Shown piece by piece: positions 1 to 9,966 of a DNA stretch of 64,000 bases; position 1 is the first letter of the stretch, and every line of letters begins with the position of its first letter. The translations under genes and the position numbers were made by a program. Source of the DNA: DATGMS01 sp035303945. Lineage in GTDB: Bacteria > Bacteroidota > Bacteroidia > Cytophagales > Cyclobacteriaceae. The notes beneath the pieces are model-generated. The model worked only from the letters and a program-made list of their open reading frames with translations, searched no databases and was not told where the DNA came from. The stretch lies in contig DATGQZ010000028.1 of assembly GCA_035303945.1 (NCBI GenBank), positions 7,549 through 71,548 on the forward strand, written 5' to 3'.

Positions 1-190
1 CACCTGCAATGCCCTGCCTGCACGCCAAAGAGAAATTGTAACCCTGCGGTTCTTTGAGAATATGGAATATGGGGAAATTGCGGATCTGATGGGTCTTGCA
101 AATGCCAAAACCGTCCGGACCATGTTATATCGAGGATTAAAGACAATGGCTGAAGCATTGAACAAAGCGAAAAAAACTTTCCTTTTTTAG
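1..190 (+). CDS. ECF RNA polymerase sigma factor, C-terminal end (partial)
   Basis: The 5' part lies outside the window. Reading from base 2, about 62 codons remain and end at TAG 188-190. The translation contains LPARQREIVTLRFFENM followed by EYGEIADLMG and KTVRTMLYRGLKTM, which is the helix-turn-helix of sigma-70 region 4 that reads the -35 element. A FecR-type anti-sigma gene begins 58 bp downstream and an STN-containing SusC follows. That is the standard Bacteroidota trans-envelope signalling order, so this sigma factor probably drives the downstream uptake genes. Sigma region 2 cannot be seen. Confidence 0.9.
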   Translation, partial: TCNALPARQREIVTLRFFENMEYGEIADLMGLANAKTVRTMLYRGLKTMAEALNKAKKTFLF

Positions 191-248
191 TGGTCTTTTA
201 GGGTTCAGCAGTCTCTATAAGAGAAAAGCCAAACCGTTTATTCGATCC

Positions 249-1277
249 ATGCCTTTCAATCCTGAAAAAGAAGAAGATTTTTTGACCAATGAGTACTTCG
301 TCCAATGGGCGTTGCATCCAAATAAAGAATCGGATCGATTCTGGACAAGTTGGATGGCTAAAAACCCCAATAAAATACTACTTCTCAAAAGAGCAAAAGA
401 AATTCTACAATCGTTCAAGCCGGTAGAGCATCAAATGGATGAAGCTGCCCACGAAAAGATTTTGGATAACATACTGCTTTACAATCAACAAGTAACTCGA
501 AAAACGACAAATTTTATAAGGATCGAAAATTTCCGGGTTCCCTCGGTGGCAGCTGTGTGGTTGATGATCCTCGGGCTAACGGCAGGATTTCTATATTGGC
601 TATTGCCTCATCCCGACGATACGGTTGTAATACCCCATCAGGAATGGGTGTCAAAAAGCACCAGCAGCGGAGCAAAACTGACATTTAAGTTACCGGATGG
701 ATCTCTCGTACGCCTCAATGCCAACAGTTCCATTACCTATCCCAAAATATTTTCAGATAGTTTACGTGAAGTACGCGTCGAGGGACAGGTATTTTTTGAG
801 GTTGAAAAGCAGCCGTCCGCTCCCTTTCTCGTACAAGCCGGAGGGTTAAATATCCAAGTACTTGGGACCTCATTCGATGTGCGCAGCTATCCTGGTGAGG
901 CTTATCAAACGGTGGCCTTGGTATCTGGTGCTGTATCCATTTCCAACTCCGAAGGCATTAATGAGAGACTTCAACCCTTTGAAATGATTTCTTATGCAAA
1001 AGAGGAGCACGAAATGACTAAAGCACCTTTTGACCCTGACAACTTGCTCGGTTGGATTACTGGGGTTATTTATTTTGACAACACTCCCTTCACTGAGGTA
1101 TTTAAGACTTTAGAACAGTGGTATGGAGTAGAGATCTCTATCCGGCCAGGTTTATCCTTTTCTGAGCGCTATACTGGCCGGTACAAAAACCAGAATTTAG
1201 AAGATGTGCTAACTGGAATAGCCTTCAGCGAAGGATTCCAATTTACAATCGAAGGCAAACACGTAGAAATATTTTGA
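249..1277 (+). CDS. FecR family anti-sigma factor
   Basis: A 342-residue inner-membrane anti-sigma regulator. Residues 1-95 form a cytoplasmic part that should bind the sigma factor. One membrane helix lies near residues 98-120 (VAAVWLMILGLTAGFLYWLL). A periplasmic FecR domain follows at about 135-230, with LPDGSLVRLNANSSI and VEGQVFFEVEK as typical stretches. A C-terminal DUF4974 domain (about 270-340, FDNTPFTEVFKTLEQWYGV) normally meets the STN domain of the partner receptor. Length and order match the family. It sits between the sigma gene and the STN-bearing SusC, so ligand loading of SusC is expected to be relayed through it. The ligand cannot be inferred. Confidence 0.93.
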   Translation: MPFNPEKEEDFLTNEYFVQWALHPNKESDRFWTSWMAKNPNKILLLKRAKEILQSFKPVEHQMDEAAHEKILDNILLYNQQVTRKTTNFIRIENFRVPSVAAVWLMILGLTAGFLYWLLPHPDDTVVIPHQEWVSKSTSSGAKLTFKLPDGSLVRLNANSSITYPKIFSDSLREVRVEGQVFFEVEKQPSAPFLVQAGGLNIQVLGTSFDVRSYPGEAYQTVALVSGAVSISNSEGINERLQPFEMISYAKEEHEMTKAPFDPDNLLGWITGVIYFDNTPFTEVFKTLEQWYGVEISIRPGLSFSERYTGRYKNQNLEDVLTGIAFSEGFQFTIEGKHVEIF

Positions 1278-1318
1278 GCCAACAATGTGTAATATGAAAA
1301 CCAATAAATGCAGAAAAG

Positions 1319-4300
1319 ATGAGAAAACATTTACTAAAGAGAAGGAGCTGCTTTTTGATTAGTGTACTATGTCTCGTAGCGCTTTCCCATGCTATTGCCA
1401 GGCAGTACGCAATAGAACCTCCAACCATATCTATGGACATGTCTAAAAGCCTGATCAATCTGCAGCTCAAAGAAAAGCCGTTTAAACAAGTAGCCAAAGC
1501 ACTGGAATCCGCAACAGGTTTTTATTTCGCATATAACAACCGATTGGAGAATCTCCCGATAACGGTCTCTGTAAAGAACTCCTCACTGGAAGCTACCTTG
1601 CTTGACCTAAGCAGAGATTACGGATTACATTTTAAGCAAGTCAACAATACTATTCATGTCGTACAAACTGAGCACAAACCTGTGAAAGTAAAGGATGTGA
1701 AGGAAGAGCGAGCCATCTCTGGTGTGGTCATGGATGAACATGGTATAACCATACCTGGAGCTAATGTTATAGAAATAGGAACAACGAACGGAATAGCAAC
1801 CAATATTGATGGAGAATTTAGTCTTACCCTTATCACCACTAACCCTCGGATACTGGTTTCTTTTGTAGGCTATAAGTCTAAAGAAGTGGAAATAGGAAAT
1901 GCCGAAAGATATGAAATCGTTTTAGAAGAGGATTCCGAAGCGCTGGAGGAAGTAGTGGTGGTTGGATTTGGGGAGCAAAAAAAAGTAAGTCTGGTAGGTT
2001 CTCAATCTACGATACGCCCTAAAGAACTTAAACTGCCAGGAAGAAGCCTTACAAATGCTTTGGGAGGGCGCTTGGCAGGTATAGTATCCGTGCAGCGAAG
2101 CGGTGAGCCTGGCTATGATGGTTCGGAGATTTTTATCAGGGGTATTTCTACCTTTGGTTCAAGCCCACGGGGACCATTGATGATCGTTGATGGGGTTCCG
2201 GACCGATCAATTAATGACATCAATCCTGAGGATATCGAGAGCTTTACCATCCTTAAAGACGCTTCGGCCACTGCTGTATATGGAGCTAGAGGTGCCAACG
2301 GCGTTATTATTATTAATACGAAAGCGGGGCAAGCCGGTAAACCGCAGATTACGGTAGAACTTAATCAGGCTGTAACCCGGTTTAGCCAATTGCCGGATTT
2401 TGTCGATGCACCCGACTTTATGCGCCTGTATAACGAAGGCCTGGAAATGCGGGGAAGGACACCTCAATACTCCGAGGAGCAGATTCAAAAACATATCAGT
2501 GGGGAAGATCCGGATCTATATCCAAACGTCAACTGGTTTGACGAGATTTTTAGAAAGTGGGGTTCTAACAGAAGCGCCAACTTAAACATAAGAGGAGGCT
2601 CTGAATTTGCCAATTATTATATATCCGCCGGTTATTTTTCGGAAACAGGCATGTTTAAGACAGATGACATCCAGTCTTACAACTCCGCCCTCAAATTGGA
2701 TCGATATAATTTTTTGACCAACGTGGATGTAAACGTCACCCATACTACAAAGGTTGAGTTAGGTATCAGCGGATTTATTATTAACGGAAATTACCCAGGC
2801 ATTGGTACCGGCGAGCTCTTTAACCTGGCAACAATGTCACCTCCGCACATTATCCCCCCACAGTATTCTAACGGCCAATTTCCGAAGGTGCCTGGCGGAG
2901 GACACTTTAGCCCCTATCGGGATCTGACCCAATCTGGTTACGCTACGGAGTACCGCAGCACCGTCAGATCCAACATCCGCGTCAGGCAGGATTTAGATTT
3001 TATCACGCCAGGACTAAAGGCAACCTCTATGTTCTCATTTGACTCATACAATTGGAACAACCTAAGGCGGACCCGAAATGTGCAAACCTATTTTGCGACG
3101 GGAAGAAATGAAAATGGAGAGCTGATCACGCAGGTGGTTGATCCGGGCTCCGATGTGCTTGGATTTAACATAAGCCGTGGGGGCAATCGCAAATTTTATA
3201 CTGAAACAGCCATAAACTACAACCGAACCTTTGATCTCCACGAGGTGTCAGGAATGATGTTGTATTATCAATCTGATTATATCAACGCTGATGCAGGTGA
3301 TCTTATCAGCTCTATCCCTTTCCGGCACAGAGGACTTTCTGGAAGGGCAACCTATGGATATAACCAAAAGTATTTTGCTGAAGCTAACTTCGGTTATTCA
3401 GGCTCGGAAAATTTTTCTCCTAAAAAACGGTTTGGATTTTTCCCCTCCTTTGGGCTAGGATGGATGGCGTCCAACGAGAGGTTTTTTGAGCCCATCAAAC
3501 CAATTCTTTCCATGTTAAAGTTTAGGTATACCTATGGGCTCACAGGAAACAGCGATACGGGCTCTAGGTTCCTGTTTCAAACCCGTATTGATGAAGGAGG
3601 AGGCTATACCTTTGGCATACCAGGAAACACACGCGGGTGGAATGGGCTGCAGGAAGGACAGGTAGGCTCTGATGTCACTTGGGAAACAGGGAAGAGACAA
3701 AATTTGGGCATTGAAATCGGAACTTTCAATGATGATCTATCGATGATTGTCGAACTCTTTCACGAGCGTCGGTCAGGTATACTCCTGAGGCAATATAATA
3801 TTCCATATGCCTCAGGCTTTACTACCGATAACATCCCTTATGGCAATATCGGCATCACCGAAAATAAAGGTATCGACGTCACCTTAAACTACAACAAATA
3901 TTTCCCTTCAGGTGCATTGCTGGACTTTATATCCTTCAGGGGTACCTTCAACTATAACAAAAACAAGAACATATATGATGGCCTACCTCCTTGGCAGTAT
4001 CCATGGTTGGATAGAGTAGGCCATCGCATCGACCAGCGTTTCGGCTATATTGCACTAGGTCTGTTCGAAAGCGAAGAAGAAATCGCCAATTCCGCGACCC
4101 AAGCGGGTGATGTAAGGCCTGGTGATATTAAATATGAGGATCTCAATGGTGACGGGATAATAAACAGCTTTGACCAGCGGGCTATTGGCTATGGTTCCGT
4201 CCCTCAAATCCTGTATGGTCTGAACTTGGGAATAGGCATCAAAAGATTTGAGCTGGTACTCTTCTTTCAAGGTGCTGGATTGTCTGATTTTATGTATTCT

Positions 4301-4696
4301 GGGGGTCATGCCACACAACCTTTCTTTGAAGGTCCAACCATCGGGAATTTGTACACCAAAGCTTTAGACAGATGGACACCTGACAACCCTGATCAAAACG
4401 CTTTTTACCCCAGATTATCGACTCGCCAAGATGTGACGACCAACTACTATGGAAGCACCTGGTGGCTCTATCGGTCTGACTATCTCAGATTGAAAAATGC
4501 TGAGCTAGCGTACAATTTTAAATTAGAATCCTTAGAAAAATTCGGAATGAAAAATATGAGGCTGTATCTAAACGGGACCAACCTACTGACCTTTTCTCCA
4601 TGGAAAATATGGGATCCAGAGTTGGGAGATGGTAGGGGTACTGCATATCCGAATACGACCGCGTTCAATCTAGGATTAAGAGCAAGTTTCCAATAA
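1319..4696 (+). CDS. SusC/RagA TonB-linked outer membrane protein with STN domain
   Basis: A 1125-residue outer-membrane transporter that works with a SusD lid and TonB energy. Order: signal peptide (1-28), STN signalling domain (about 45-118), carboxypeptidase-regulatory-like domain (about 134-205, ISGVVMDEHG through FVGYKSKEVEIG), TonB-box-like EEVVVVGFGEQKK near 218, plug (about 225-335, with FIRGISTF, PLMIVDGVP and GARGANGVIIINTKAG), then the 22-strand barrel to the C-terminus. The STN domain is the part expected to contact the FecR encoded 41 bp upstream. Two upstream ATGs (1294, 1308) are out of frame, so 1319 is the start. The SusD partner follows after 11 bp. Substrate unknown. Confidence 0.95.
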   Translation: MRKHLLKRRSCFLISVLCLVALSHAIARQYAIEPPTISMDMSKSLINLQLKEKPFKQVAKALESATGFYFAYNNRLENLPITVSVKNSSLEATLLDLSRDYGLHFKQVNNTIHVVQTEHKPVKVKDVKEERAISGVVMDEHGITIPGANVIEIGTTNGIATNIDGEFSLTLITTNPRILVSFVGYKSKEVEIGNAERYEIVLEEDSEALEEVVVVGFGEQKKVSLVGSQSTIRPKELKLPGRSLTNALGGRLAGIVSVQRSGEPGYDGSEIFIRGISTFGSSPRGPLMIVDGVPDRSINDINPEDIESFTILKDASATAVYGARGANGVIIINTKAGQAGKPQITVELNQAVTRFSQLPDFVDAPDFMRLYNEGLEMRGRTPQYSEEQIQKHISGEDPDLYPNVNWFDEIFRKWGSNRSANLNIRGGSEFANYYISAGYFSETGMFKTDDIQSYNSALKLDRYNFLTNVDVNVTHTTKVELGISGFIINGNYPGIGTGELFNLATMSPPHIIPPQYSNGQFPKVPGGGHFSPYRDLTQSGYATEYRSTVRSNIRVRQDLDFITPGLKATSMFSFDSYNWNNLRRTRNVQTYFATGRNENGELITQVVDPGSDVLGFNISRGGNRKFYTETAINYNRTFDLHEVSGMMLYYQSDYINADAGDLISSIPFRHRGLSGRATYGYNQKYFAEANFGYSGSENFSPKKRFGFFPSFGLGWMASNERFFEPIKPILSMLKFRYTYGLTGNSDTGSRFLFQTRIDEGGGYTFGIPGNTRGWNGLQEGQVGSDVTWETGKRQNLGIEIGTFNDDLSMIVELFHERRSGILLRQYNIPYASGFTTDNIPYGNIGITENKGIDVTLNYNKYFPSGALLDFISFRGTFNYNKNKNIYDGLPPWQYPWLDRVGHRIDQRFGYIALGLFESEEEIANSATQAGDVRPGDIKYEDLNGDGIINSFDQRAIGYGSVPQILYGLNLGIGIKRFELVLFFQGAGLSDFMYSGGHATQPFFEGPTIGNLYTKALDRWTPDNPDQNAFYPRLSTRQDVTTNYYGSTWWLYRSDYLRLKNAELAYNFKLESLEKFGMKNMRLYLNGTNLLTFSPWKIWDPELGDGRGTAYPNTTAFNLGLRASFQ

Positions 4697-4707
4697 TTAG
4701 AATAACC

Positions 4708-6525
4708 ATGAAAATAAGAGATCTATTCAATCGCATTATCATAGCAAGCACGGTGTTTTCCGCATCCTGTAACGCGGATTTTTTGGACACCGTACCGGAC
4801 AATATTACCTCACTTGAAGATGTGTTCACCAATAAAGATATGACGGAACGCTGGCTAGCAAGAATCTACAGCCCTATCCCTGATATGTGGGATCAGCCGT
4901 ACGGTGTGCCTTGGACTGGGCAAAGCGATGAGGCCTATTACGCCTGGGTGCAACCTGGTATTAACTCAGGAGCAATAACTCCTGATAATGCGAGCCCTAA
5001 CTATTGGAACAGCTATTATCAAACCATTCGTCAAGCAGCCATCTTTCTGGAAAACATCGATAATAACCAAGAAATCTTACGCCAGCCTAATGGTGAGCAA
5101 CTCATACAGCAGTACAAGGGCGAAGCGAGGTTTTTAAGAGCTTATCTTTATTGGCTACTGATGAAACAATACGGCCCCGTCGTCCTGATGGGCGAACACA
5201 GTATGCCTACTGATGGCGATTTTCAAATCCCAAGAAGCCCATGGGATGATTGTGTGGCTTATGTGCTGTCTGAAATGGATAGGGCTATGCAAGACGTACC
5301 GGAACGGCATGTAAATCCCAACAATCCCTCAGAACTGGACGTGGTGCAGACAGGCCGAATCACCAAACCTATAATTAAGGCGGTAAAATCCCAGGTATTG
5401 CTATATCATGCCAGCCCTTTGTTCAATGGTAATACAGAGCTAAGTGACTTCACCAATCCGGATGGACAAGTTTTGTTTAACTCAAACTATGATCCAGACC
5501 GCTGGAAAGCAGCCGCTGATGCCGCAAAAGAAGTAATCGATTTGAACCTGTGGCAGCTCTACAAGGCGGATGATGAAGATCCCTTCCGTGCTGGCTTTTT
5601 ATCTACCCGCAACTTAATGTTTGATGGTTGGCAAACAGAGGGAATATGGCTTAGGCCCACTTCCAGTACTTACGGAAGCTGGGAGAGACACAGTGCGCCC
5701 AGAAATGCCAATGGGTCGGCTTGGAATGGTATTGCAGTGACCCAAGAAATGGTGGATGCTTTTAGAATGGCTGATGGAAAAGAAATAACAGATGCTAACA
5801 GCGGCTATTCTGAATCGGGCTTTACAGATCATGCTACAGCATACTACACTTCAGGAACTTACAATATGTATGTGGGTAGAGAACCTCGCTTCTATGTAAA
5901 TGTTACCTTCAATGGTTCATATGTACCAGTAGTCCCCGTCCCAGGCAACGACGTGGTAGAGTATTTCTTTTCAGGAAACTCAGGAAAAAGAGATGCTCCA
6001 AGGGATTGGCCTATTACAGGATATACCGCGCGCAAGAATATTCACCCTAACACAGATTTTAGAGACAACAGAAGCTTCACCCGTCCAGCTATGATGATTA
6101 GATTAGCAGAAATATACCTTAACTACATAGAAGCATTAAACGAATATTCTCCCGGACATCCTGACATTGTATATTATCTAAATGAAATCAGAAATCGAGC
6201 AGGGCTACCGGATTATGAAGGCCCCCAGGATCAAGAAGAAATGCGTAGACAGATCCGGCTAGAACGTCAGATCGAGTTGATGTTTGAAGGTCACCGCTAT
6301 TGGGATGTAAGGCGATGGAAGGTTGCCCATACCGATGCGTATCATCAGGGCGGTGCCATGCACGGGATGAATATAGAAGCCGGGGATCATCTATCCGATC
6401 CAAGCTTTCATCAACGTATTGTAGCATTTACTAGAGCAGCTTGGCAGCGTAAGTTTTATTTTTACCCAGTACCCCAAAGTGAAATTGACAGAAATAAAGT
6501 TTTAGTCCAGTTCCCAGGTTACTAG
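4708..6525 (+). CDS. SusD/RagB family nutrient-binding outer membrane lipoprotein
   Basis: A 605-residue surface lipoprotein that caps the adjacent SusC barrel and captures its ligand. The N-terminus has a lipobox (VFSASC, Cys near residue 21) after a hydrophobic signal. SusD features follow: TPR-like helices with YWNSYYQTIRQAAIFLENI and GEARFLRAYLYWLLMKQYG, and the C-terminal RagB/SusD region with RPAMMIRLAEIYLNYIEALN, YLNEIRNRAGLP and IELMFEGHRYWDVRRWK. It begins 11 bp after susC, so the two are co-transcribed. A terminator follows at about 6534-6573. No enzyme in the neighbourhood reveals the substrate. Confidence 0.95.
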   Translation: MKIRDLFNRIIIASTVFSASCNADFLDTVPDNITSLEDVFTNKDMTERWLARIYSPIPDMWDQPYGVPWTGQSDEAYYAWVQPGINSGAITPDNASPNYWNSYYQTIRQAAIFLENIDNNQEILRQPNGEQLIQQYKGEARFLRAYLYWLLMKQYGPVVLMGEHSMPTDGDFQIPRSPWDDCVAYVLSEMDRAMQDVPERHVNPNNPSELDVVQTGRITKPIIKAVKSQVLLYHASPLFNGNTELSDFTNPDGQVLFNSNYDPDRWKAAADAAKEVIDLNLWQLYKADDEDPFRAGFLSTRNLMFDGWQTEGIWLRPTSSTYGSWERHSAPRNANGSAWNGIAVTQEMVDAFRMADGKEITDANSGYSESGFTDHATAYYTSGTYNMYVGREPRFYVNVTFNGSYVPVVPVPGNDVVEYFFSGNSGKRDAPRDWPITGYTARKNIHPNTDFRDNRSFTRPAMMIRLAEIYLNYIEALNEYSPGHPDIVYYLNEIRNRAGLPDYEGPQDQEEMRRQIRLERQIELMFEGHRYWDVRRWKVAHTDAYHQGGAMHGMNIEAGDHLSDPSFHQRIVAFTRAAWQRKFYFYPVPQSEIDRNKVLVQFPGY

Positions 6526-6533
6526 CATGATCA

Positions 6534-6573
6534 ATAAAAGGGGGCTGATGATCATTGAGCCCCTCTTTTATTA
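6534..6573. terminator. Bidirectional intrinsic terminator between convergent genes
   Basis: GGGGCT (6541-6546) pairs with AGCCCC (6558-6563) around an 11-base loop. An A-run lies 5' and a T-run 3' on both strands. It separates the end of the plus-strand SusCD cassette from the end of the minus-strand FG-GAP lipoprotein gene. Confidence 0.75.
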
Positions 6574-6581
6574 ATCCAAAC

Positions 6582-9500
6582 TTAATAGCCTTTGAAAACT
6601 TTCAGACGATCGCTGTTTAACCCATATACCAACAAACGACCCGCATGGGTCTGGAGCTCATTGATGCATCTTATATCCCCTCGTAACGTTATCCCCGATC
6701 GGACAGGATCAAAAAGCGTAAAATCACCATGCCCATCACCCAAAAATACCATTCCATAATTAGCTGTGGAAGGTCCTGTGCTTACCCTAGCCACCTCACT
6801 ATTACCTCCCGTTAAAATATCCGGATTACCATCTCCATTGATGTCCTTGACCAACAAGGCGTGAATCGGCGAAAATTGCGCCTGAATAGGCAGTTCACGA
6901 ATAGTAAATTGGCCTTTTCCATCATTAATGAGAACAACGGAAGCCAAAGTATTTGCGACCAAGGTGTCCGCCTCTGCAAGCTGTTCTTTGGAAAAATAAT
7001 CCTTTACCGGTGTTCGGGCGAATGTTTCGTAGTCACTGAATTTCTTTTTTATTGAAGGAACTTGCCCGATCAGCTCATCCCTGCTATAAGCAAAAGAAAG
7101 CGTATCATTTATGGAATATAACAGCAAGGGGTCCACAGCACCATTATTGTCGAAATCCTTATATACCATCATTGCCACCCGATCACCATCAAGGTTATAG
7201 GAATGATTAAGACCATGGTTGCCGGCAACAATATCAAGATCACCATCATTGTCAATGTCAGCCACAGTTACAACCTTCCACCATCCTGAAATGCCGTTCA
7301 CGCCAGTGTTTTTGCTATGACTGAAACCCTTTCCTTTTAAGTTTAAATATACACCTATTTCCATCCACTCTCCCACAAGGAGCAGATCGTCCCAACCATC
7401 CCCATTAAAGTCGCCGATAGAAGAATCAGTAACCATGCCTGGGTTCATCAATTCAGGACAGTATAGCTCTGTAACATCCTCAAATTCACCATTCCCCATA
7501 TTTCTCAACAAGTAGCTTCGCGGAGGGACAGGATAATTTCCCGGAGTGAGCCGGCCGCCCACAAATACATCTACATGCCCGTCTTTATCAATGTCCACTG
7601 CTGAAACCGTAGCTCCACTAGTTAAAACAGGCGGTAAGGCAGATGTATTCCGCTCAAATAAGCCTTTTCTATTATTAATATACAGCCTGTCTTGATACCA
7701 AGAAGATCCTGATGGATACCTTGCTCCCCCGCTAACCACATACAAGTCAGGAAAACCATCGCCATTAGCATCAAAAAAGACAGCATCCATATCGTGATAG
7801 GCACTGTCCTGCTGAAAATCAGGCTGGAGAACCTGCATAAAGCTGCCATTTTGGTTCTGTTTGTACAAGACGCCCGCCTGACCAGCGGCACCGGGGATAT
7901 ATAGATCTTCCAATCCATCTCCATCATAATCCGCCTTTACAAGGATAGGGCCTTGGTTGGAAATGGCATTAGGCATTAAACGGTTTTGTTTGAAGTCTAA
8001 ATAGTCCCCATCATGGTGCTGGTAGTCCAAACCAAGTTGGATATCGATAGCTTCAAATAAAGGAGGAGCGGCCGCTTCCTTTTTTGATATAGTAGAAGTA
8101 GGCATTATGGCTTCTGCTTGCCATAGCACGATGTTCTGGTTGGCGAGAACTTGGTGAAGTACCTGCGTGTTGCCATCTGGCCACTGCACAGTCAGACTAT
8201 CTACTTGATCAATTTTACCTAGCCCAAACAGCAACTCGGGATTAATTGAGGATTGAAAGCCTCGCATAGGAATCAACTCCTGATGAAACTGTTTGCCTTG
8301 CGCATAAAGGCTCACTTTCGACCCAATTCCAAAAGCGTTGCGTTTATCCCCTTTCAGCACCACTTTCAGAAAATTGTTCCCCGTCAGTGTCTCGCCATTA
8401 TTTCTATAAATCACCGCTTCTTCATTTGTATGGCAAATGATCAGATCAAGATCTCCGTCATTATCAAGATCCGCATAGGCCGCCGCGTTGGATACGGATA
8501 TACCATCTAATCCCCATGACACTGCCACGTCGTTGAAGCTGAGATCCCCATTATTTCTGAATAGGTTGTTGCGGATTTTTATTGGAGGGATTTTTTCTAT
8601 CAGATCCATGAGATTTTCCTCCTTTTCTCTACCTGGTTGGTTGATTCCCTTGTTGACCAGATAGGTTAAAAAATCCATGTCCAGGTAGTTTTTCATATAA
8701 CCATTGGTGATGAGGATATCTTTCCACCCGTCATTGTCATAATCTGCCGCTAACACTGCCCAACTCCAGTCTGAATTCGATATTCCGGCCAATTGACCAA
8801 TCTCACTGAAGTAACCATTTGCCTGATTAAGCTGCAACATATTGCGCATGACTTGTGGGAAAAAGCCTTCAACCATCATGTTCGTATACTTGTCGTACGC
8901 TTCGGGGCCTAGAATTTTCTTTTGACCGTAATTGCTGACGGGCAACATGTCGGAGGTGATGATATCGATTAATCCATCGTTATTGATATCGGCAGCATCA
9001 GCTCCCATCGAAAAAAAAGATACGTGGCCAAAATGATCTCTTAAGGCTTCTTTAAACGTACCATCCTGCTGGTTTAAGTAAAAATAATCCTCTTCCGTAT
9101 AGTCATTGCTCACATAGACATCCAACCAGCCGTCGTTATTGGCATCCAAGACAGTCGCCGCAAGGCCAAAACTTAAAACATTATGTACGAGGCCGGCGGC
9201 ATCGGTTATATCAACAAAGCCGCTGGATCCCTGATTTAAATAAAGCTTGTTGCCGATATAACTATCTCTTCTATTTTTAAAGCTGCCATTAATCCGGCTG
9301 AAGCCAGCGTATTCCTGAATGGAATGATTGACCAAGAACATATCCAAATCACCATCCCGATCAAAATCAAAAAATGTCGCTTGGGTGGAGTAGCCCGGAT
9401 CATCCAATCCATATTCACGGGCAGACTCTTTAAAAGTCAGGTCGCCATTGTTGATAAAAAGAAGATTTCTTCTGTTGTTCGGATCATGGGCCGCTGACCT

Positions 9501-9902
9501 GCATACATAGATATCCAGTAGGCCATCTCCATTGACATCTGCCATTGAAGTACCAGTATTCCATAGACCGGCTGCCGCAACTCCTGCCTTATCTGTAATA
9601 TCTTCAAACTTCAAGTTCCCTTTATTCAGGTACAGCTTGCTTGCCATCATATTTCCTGTGAAATAAATATCGGGCAGCCCATCATTGTTAATGTCTCCTA
9701 CAGCCACGCCTCCACCATGGTAAAATGGCCCATAGGTCAAGACATTAAACTCCTCGGATTCACGGACCATGTTTTTAAAAGCTATTCCCGTTTTGGAGGA
9801 GGATAAAGGAGTAAATAACTTTCTTTGATCAGTACCTTCACAGGCTACAAAACAGGCAAATACGACGCAAGCTAGATAATGAATTTTCAATCGTCGAAAC
9901 AA
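6582..9902 (-). CDS. FG-GAP/VCBS repeat lipoprotein with ASPIC/UnbV domain (CRTAC1-like)
   Basis: About 1106 residues. A signal peptide with lipobox (CFVAC) is followed by roughly fourteen FG-GAP calcium-binding repeats of the form DxNxDGxxD, such as DINNDGLPDIYF, DVNGDGLLDIYV and DLDNDGDLDLII. A central ASPIC/UnbV domain lies around residues 510-590 (FGIGSKVSLYAQGK, LTVQWPDGNTQ). These form beta-propellers on the cell surface and in Bacteroidota often accompany SusCD pairs, as here. No ATG precedes the signal peptide. An in-frame TAA lies directly before TTG 9902, so the start is TTG at 9902 or the TTG four codons later at 9890, which gives a cleaner lipoprotein signal. A strong terminator separates it from the upstream susD. 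Exact function unknown. Confidence 0.88.
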   Translation of the reverse strand: MFRRLKIHYLACVVFACFVACEGTDQRKLFTPLSSSKTGIAFKNMVRESEEFNVLTYGPFYHGGGVAVGDINNDGLPDIYFTGNMMASKLYLNKGNLKFEDITDKAGVAAAGLWNTGTSMADVNGDGLLDIYVCRSAAHDPNNRRNLLFINNGDLTFKESAREYGLDDPGYSTQATFFDFDRDGDLDMFLVNHSIQEYAGFSRINGSFKNRRDSYIGNKLYLNQGSSGFVDITDAAGLVHNVLSFGLAATVLDANNDGWLDVYVSNDYTEEDYFYLNQQDGTFKEALRDHFGHVSFFSMGADAADINNDGLIDIITSDMLPVSNYGQKKILGPEAYDKYTNMMVEGFFPQVMRNMLQLNQANGYFSEIGQLAGISNSDWSWAVLAADYDNDGWKDILITNGYMKNYLDMDFLTYLVNKGINQPGREKEENLMDLIEKIPPIKIRNNLFRNNGDLSFNDVAVSWGLDGISVSNAAAYADLDNDGDLDLIICHTNEEAVIYRNNGETLTGNNFLKVVLKGDKRNAFGIGSKVSLYAQGKQFHQELIPMRGFQSSINPELLFGLGKIDQVDSLTVQWPDGNTQVLHQVLANQNIVLWQAEAIMPTSTISKKEAAAPPLFEAIDIQLGLDYQHHDGDYLDFKQNRLMPNAISNQGPILVKADYDGDGLEDLYIPGAAGQAGVLYKQNQNGSFMQVLQPDFQQDSAYHDMDAVFFDANGDGFPDLYVVSGGARYPSGSSWYQDRLYINNRKGLFERNTSALPPVLTSGATVSAVDIDKDGHVDVFVGGRLTPGNYPVPPRSYLLRNMGNGEFEDVTELYCPELMNPGMVTDSSIGDFNGDGWDDLLLVGEWMEIGVYLNLKGKGFSHSKNTGVNGISGWWKVVTVADIDNDGDLDIVAGNHGLNHSYNLDGDRVAMMVYKDFDNNGAVDPLLLYSINDTLSFAYSRDELIGQVPSIKKKFSDYETFARTPVKDYFSKEQLAEADTLVANTLASVVLINDGKGQFTIRELPIQAQFSPIHALLVKDINGDGNPDILTGGNSEVARVSTGPSTANYGMVFLGDGHGDFTLFDPVRSGITLRGDIRCINELQTHAGRLLVYGLNSDRLKVFKGY

Positions 9903-9924
9903 TTAAGGGTTTAGCGAATACTAA

Positions 9925-9951
9925 AAAAGTGCCGAAGCCTTCGGCACTTTT
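9925..9951. terminator. Strong intrinsic terminator after the second susD
   Basis: A perfect 12-bp stem, AAAAGTGCCGAA (9925-9936) with TTCGGCACTTTT (9940-9951), encloses a 3-base loop. The stem ends in A/T tracts, so it can act in either direction. On the minus strand it lies between the stop of susD (9967) and the start of the FG-GAP lipoprotein gene (9902). Transcription from susC/susD should therefore be reduced or stopped before that gene. Confidence 0.85.
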
Positions 9952-9966
9952 AGGATAGGGTTTAAT

